Positions 46,786-49,075 of a stretch of DNA of 49,075 bases are shown here, one piece after another. A model generated the notes under the pieces. That model made no database searches. It saw only the letters and a program-made list of their open reading frames with translations, and was not told the DNA's origin. Source of the DNA: Bacillus pumilus (GTDB lineage: Bacteria > Bacillota > Bacilli > Bacillales > Bacillaceae); assembly GCF_002744245.1 (NCBI RefSeq), contig NZ_NKHG01000101.1, positions 1 to 49,075 on the forward strand, in the 5' to 3' direction. Numbering within the stretch: position 1 is the first letter of the stretch; the number at the start of each line of letters is the position of its first letter. Made by a program: the position numbers and the translations under genes.

Positions 46786-46959
46786 TCATCCAGCGGTTTT
46801 CCATATAATTGATCTTATAGTATCTTCTTTCTTAAAACCTTCAACAATAATGTTAGCAGTCACTTGATCAACGTGAAGCAATGACGCATTTCCATGAGCA
46901 ACTTGATTTAATGCTGAAGGATTTTCCACTAGATAACTAACCAATTTTTGAATGTTCAT
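46786..46959 (-). CDS. comX: ComX, pre-pheromone of the Com quorum-sensing system
   Basis: A 57-aa precursor starting MNIQKLVSYL, with the family's N-terminal layout (LVENPSALNQV). The C-terminal end ITR-like IRSIIWKTAG holds the only Trp, Trp53, four residues from the end. In B. subtilis ComQ isoprenylates such a Trp and the C-terminal 5-10 residues become the pheromone. GGAG 9 nt upstream supports the ATG at 46959; the frame extends five codons more. It overlaps the end of comQ by 23 nt. The sequence differs from known B. subtilis pherotypes. Confidence 0.88.
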   Translation of the reverse strand: MNIQKLVSYLVENPSALNQVAHGNASLLHVDQVTANIIVEGFKKEDTIRSIIWKTAG

Positions 46960-47860
46960 CTTCTCCATCTCCAATTAAAAAGAGTATAAGCTTTTCCTTT
47001 TTAGAAGCCTCTAAATCTAACTTGTTGATTGATTGTTTAAACTTGTTTATGAGAAGTTTTCTCATAATGAATACGTATTGCTGCACACCTGATTCTTTAA
47101 GTTTGTCTTTTAATTCTTCAGAACCAAGGTTTTTATCCGCTGAATGAAAATAACAAAGCAGGTCTGAACTTGATTGATTAAACTCATTTTTCAAATATAA
47201 AAGCGGCAAGGTTTGCATTCTTCTAAAATCAATATTATCTTTATTAAAAAGACCTAAATAGTCATTTTCAAGCTGCTCTACCATTCCTAGATAATAAGCA
47301 TACTCTTCCACTTTCTTGTCAAAAGAACCTGTCGCCAAGGTAACGCCTAGCACACAAGGAAGTACAAAAAGTGATCCTGCTTTTAATTTCATGATATTTA
47401 AACAATCCTGTTCATTCTTCGGGACTAGTGTCATATCCATATGTTGTCCTTGCATTGATTGAATGGAATAGGAATGTACACTATTTTGAAGATTTATCGC
47501 ATAATTAAGCTTTGAAAAAACATTTAAACTCGTTGCAAATAGAATATTCGCTGCATTAATCGCAACTCCGCTCTGACACTTCATCCAAGGATACGAATCA
47601 TTGTCCTGATCTTCAATATCATCTAATATATCGGCTGATAATATGAGAAGTTCAATCCCTGCTGCCAGTTTTGTAATCGCTTGCTTGTCTTGACCGCCAA
47701 ATGCCTCATAATGCTGGTAAGCCAATTGGCCAAAAGGAAATTCATTCTTTATGTCTGTAAATTCGAGAAGCAGCTTTTGTAAATCATTATGCCTGACTGC
47801 ATGTTGAATAAAATCAGACATATTCTGCTTGATTTTTGTATTCTCTAGATAGTTTAGCAT
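46937..47860 (-). CDS. comQ: ComQ, polyprenyl transferase that modifies ComX
   Basis: A 307-aa isoprenyl transferase of the trans-isoprenyl diphosphate synthase fold. The Asp-rich motif DDIED (80-84, in SADILDDIEDQDND) binds Mg-diphosphate; the second motif EQLENDYLGLFN lies near 195. It prenylates and processes ComX. GGGTGAGG is 12 nt or so before the ATG. Codon use and A/T content look lower in GC than the flanking genes, as is usual for this variable locus. Confidence 0.93.
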   Translation of the reverse strand: MLNYLENTKIKQNMSDFIQHAVRHNDLQKLLLEFTDIKNEFPFGQLAYQHYEAFGGQDKQAITKLAAGIELLILSADILDDIEDQDNDSYPWMKCQSGVAINAANILFATSLNVFSKLNYAINLQNSVHSYSIQSMQGQHMDMTLVPKNEQDCLNIMKLKAGSLFVLPCVLGVTLATGSFDKKVEEYAYYLGMVEQLENDYLGLFNKDNIDFRRMQTLPLLYLKNEFNQSSSDLLCYFHSADKNLGSEELKDKLKESGVQQYVFIMRKLLINKFKQSINKLDLEASKKEKLILFLIGDGEDEHSKIG

Positions 47861-47987
47861 ACTCGGTCTTGTTCCTCACCCTCTCACCTCTTATTTTACT
47901 AAAAAGAAATAAGCAAATGTCCACTGACATCACTATTTAACAATTATATAATAATATATCCTTTTTTTGTATGTATTTGGATAAAAA

Positions 47988-48013
47988 AAAGACTTGATGG
48001 TCATCAAGTCTTT
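47988..48013 (-). terminator. degQ: terminator of degQ
   Basis: AAAGACTTGATG (47988-47999) and CATCAAGTCTTT (48002-48013) pair perfectly around a 2-nt centre, followed on the minus strand by a T-run. It separates degQ from comQ. Confidence 0.88.
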
Positions 48014-48152
48014 AAGAAATTTTCACATATTCATATTTGTCGTATTGATCAATGCTTTTGTTAATGTTATGAAGAGAAGCCGTTGTTTCTCTAATTTCGT
48101 TTTCAAGTTTCCATAATAATTGTTTAAGTTCTTCGATTTCATACTTTTCCAT
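48012..48152 (-). CDS. degQ: DegQ, small activator of the DegS-DegU system
   Basis: A 46-aa protein, the same length as B. subtilis DegQ (MEKYEIEELKQLLWKLENEI...). DegQ promotes transfer of phosphate from DegS to DegU and so raises secreted enzymes. AAAAAAGGAGAG lies before the ATG at 48152; an in-frame extension to 48260 is not needed. A ComA-like box and a sigma-A-like promoter lie upstream, as in B. subtilis. Confidence 0.96.
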   Translation of the reverse strand: MEKYEIEELKQLLWKLENEIRETTASLHNINKSIDQYDKYEYVKIS

Positions 48153-48247
48153 CGATTCCACTCTCCTTTTTTGGAAGATCAATGTATTTGTGTATGGTGA
48201 TTGGGTCATAAGTATTTGATCTGTTACTAACAGTGTAAATGTAATTG

Positions 48248-48297
48248 AGTATTTTTTCACCGAAAAGTATGCACAAAATGTGTGCGTGATACCGCAA
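48248..48297 (-). promoter_or_regulatory. degQ: degQ promoter with ComA-binding box
   Basis: On the minus strand TTGCGG-TATC-ACGCAC (48282-48297) resembles the ComA palindrome TTGCGG-N4-CCGCAA (right half 4 of 6). TTGTGC (48271-48276), 17 nt and AATACT (48248-48253) follow as -35 and -10. The box lies just upstream of the -35, a position suited to activation. ComA control of degQ is known in B. subtilis. Confidence 0.65.
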
Positions 48298-48599
48298 AAT
48301 TCAATAGGTCTTTTTTCATCATTTTCTGACTTTTCAAATCATACTTTTATCTCAATTTCAAAGGAAATGCGTCATTTTTGCGACAAGAAAAGGAATCATT
48401 CGTCACGATTCCCTCACAACAGAACGTACGATCCCTTTCATTCCCTCGGTTTTTCATGTCATAGGTCAGACGACAGGCTCTACTGTAGACACCGCAATTT
48501 TTTGGCGACATTCACCGAAATTGACCGCAAAAGTACCTATTTTTATGCTGAATTTGCAAAGGTAGAAAGATCATTTTGATTCTTTATTCTGATTTTCTA
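48298..48599. other. intergenic region upstream of degQ and yuzC
   Basis: About 300 bp without a gene. On the minus strand it holds two more TTGCGG half-sites (as CCGCAA at 48492-48497 and 48525-48530), 33 bp apart. Around 48390 there is an imperfect palindrome, GGAATC ... GATTCC. No open frame with a ribosome site is seen, and codon-like structure is absent. Confidence 0.5.
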
Positions 48600-48607
48600 C
48601 ATACATT
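48600..48607 (+). promoter_or_regulatory. yuzC: sigma-E/K-like -10 upstream of yuzC
   Basis: CATACATT fits the mother-cell sigma-E -10 (CATACANT). No convincing -35 is seen. It lies 50 nt before the yuzC start. Confidence 0.35.
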
Positions 48608-48656
48608 TAGAACAGATATCCGTCCAATTTCACTTTATGAGAGTAGAGGTGATCAT

Positions 48657-49010
48657 GTGTTTTACTATGTTCCTTATCCTCCTTTGCAGGTTCCCGCAAT
48701 GCGGAGCGCATACCCGCGCGCACCCATGACCTTTCCTCCCGTGGATGCCCACTCGTTTCAAAGATCTGCAAAGGAATCAGCCCGGCTCGTTGCTGACGCA
48801 TCACTTATTACACAGCAGATTTCCAGCTCGCTTTCGTTTGCCCAGCGAATGATGGAGGCTTCTGAACGCGCTGATACAACAAGTGTCATCCGAATGCTGA
48901 AGCAGATCGGGGTGAAAAGCAATATTGATATCCGCTTTAGTCCAGAAGGCATTCGCATCTACTTATCTCTGACTTCAAGCAGGCTTTTTCTACTTTTACA
49001 GTGGGGATGA
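48657..49010 (+). CDS. yuzC: YuzC-like protein, probable spore coat component
   Basis: A 117-aa protein starting (V)FYYVPYPPLQVP, with a Pro/Tyr-rich N terminus and a helical middle (QRSAKESARLVADASLITQQ). The gene position next to degQ and the FYY-PY start match B. subtilis YuzC (about 120 aa), which I recall as a spore coat protein; that role is from memory. AGAGGTGAT places the start at the GTG at 48657; the frame from 48576 has no site. A terminator hairpin follows 8 nt after the stop. Confidence 0.7.
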   Translation: MFYYVPYPPLQVPAMRSAYPRAPMTFPPVDAHSFQRSAKESARLVADASLITQQISSSLSFAQRMMEASERADTTSVIRMLKQIGVKSNIDIRFSPEGIRIYLSLTSSRLFLLLQWG

Positions 49011-49017
49011 CAAAGAA

Positions 49018-49041
49018 AAGCCGCTCTGACATGAGCGGCTT
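49018..49041 (+). terminator. yuzC: terminator hairpin of yuzC, lacking its T tail
   Basis: AAGCCGCTC (49018-49026) and GAGCGGCTT (49033-49041) pair perfectly. In place of a T-run the repeat sequence begins at once, as in the left hairpin copy at 20317-20338. Confidence 0.82.
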
Positions 49042-49075
49042 CAGCGTGTAGACAAACCCTCGCATTCGGTGTCAG
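49042..49075. repeat. second copy of the dispersed repeat, cut by the window end
   Basis: Thirty-four bases match the start of the element at 20339-20372, except for a TCTTT/TCGGT difference. Only the beginning is visible. It directly follows a terminator hairpin, as does the first copy. Confidence 0.75.

Noticed and set aside
44466..47860. Recent horizontal transfer of the comQXP block as a novel island
   Set aside because: The A/T-rich, divergent sequence is typical for this known polymorphic quorum-sensing locus, and no mobility genes or repeats flank it.
48280..48579. 99-aa plus-strand frame upstream of yuzC
   Set aside because: No ribosome site, biased low-complexity translation and overlap with the degQ regulatory region.
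48576..48656. Longer yuzC start at the TTG at 48576
   Set aside because: No ribosome site there, while AGAGGTGAT is well placed for the GTG at 48657.
1..49075. CRISPR array, tRNA or rRNA genes, prophage or IS transposase
   Set aside because: No regularly spaced repeats, no tRNA-like cloverleaf, no rRNA segments and no transposase or phage proteins were seen.

Overview
The window looks like chromosomal DNA of a Bacillus of the B. pumilus group (pumilus/safensis/altitudinis). Gene content and order follow the B. subtilis tgl - yug - kinB - yuf/nup - mrp - comQXPA - degQ segment almost gene for gene. The proteins are clearly diverged from B. subtilis, and there are lineage-specific insertions. 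There is no prophage, plasmid, CRISPR or resistance island. Most of it is core genome; the unusual material is small and mostly intergenic.

Layout. 1-4.2 kb: two chemoreceptor genes on the minus strand, the first broken by a one-base frameshift, each with a sigma-D-like promoter. 4.3-5.0 kb: spore-coat transglutaminase tgl. 5.0-11.0 kb: yugU with a nitronate monooxygenase-like flavoprotein and a small unknown gene, then yugS, yugP, a small membrane protein, the K+ channel yugO, yugN and a GerPA/PF-like germination gene. 11.1-15.9 kb: pgi, two paralogous iron alcohol dehydrogenases (yugK, yugJ), yuzA and the S1-domain stress protein yugI. 16-20.3 kb: alaT/alaR, yugF, yugE and patB. 20.3-20.54 kb: a structured repeat between two copies of a terminator hairpin. 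20.6-27.6 kb: kinB, an unlisted 59-aa membrane protein on the opposite strand, kapB, kapD, the MFS gene yuxJ, pbpD, yuxK and yufK. 27.8-36.8 kb: the malate two-component system malK/malR, the CodY-box-containing nupNOPQ nucleoside ABC transporter and the malate symporter maeN. 36.9-43.1 kb: yufS and the complete seven-gene mrp Na+/H+ antiporter operon. 43.3-48.2 kb: yuxO, comA, comP, comX, comQ and degQ, all minus strand. 48.66-49.01 kb: yuzC, followed by a terminator hairpin and the start of a second copy of the repeat.

How the genes work together. comQ-comX-comP-comA is the quorum-sensing cassette: ComQ prenylates ComX, ComP senses it and ComA binds DNA. A ComA-like palindrome sits just upstream of the degQ promoter. 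kinB, kapB and kapD feed the sporulation phosphorelay; tgl, the GerPA-like gene and probably yuzC act in the spore coat. malK/malR is expected to induce maeN, which imports malate with Na+, while Mrp exports Na+.

The best candidates for something undescribed are the repeat that sits immediately after a 22-nt terminator hairpin in both of its occurrences, and in one case is flanked by a second copy of that hairpin; the 59-aa gene between kinB and kapB; and a possible short plus-strand transcript between yugI and alaT. No large novel gene system is visible. Statements about homologues rest on recalled family knowledge; no database search was possible.
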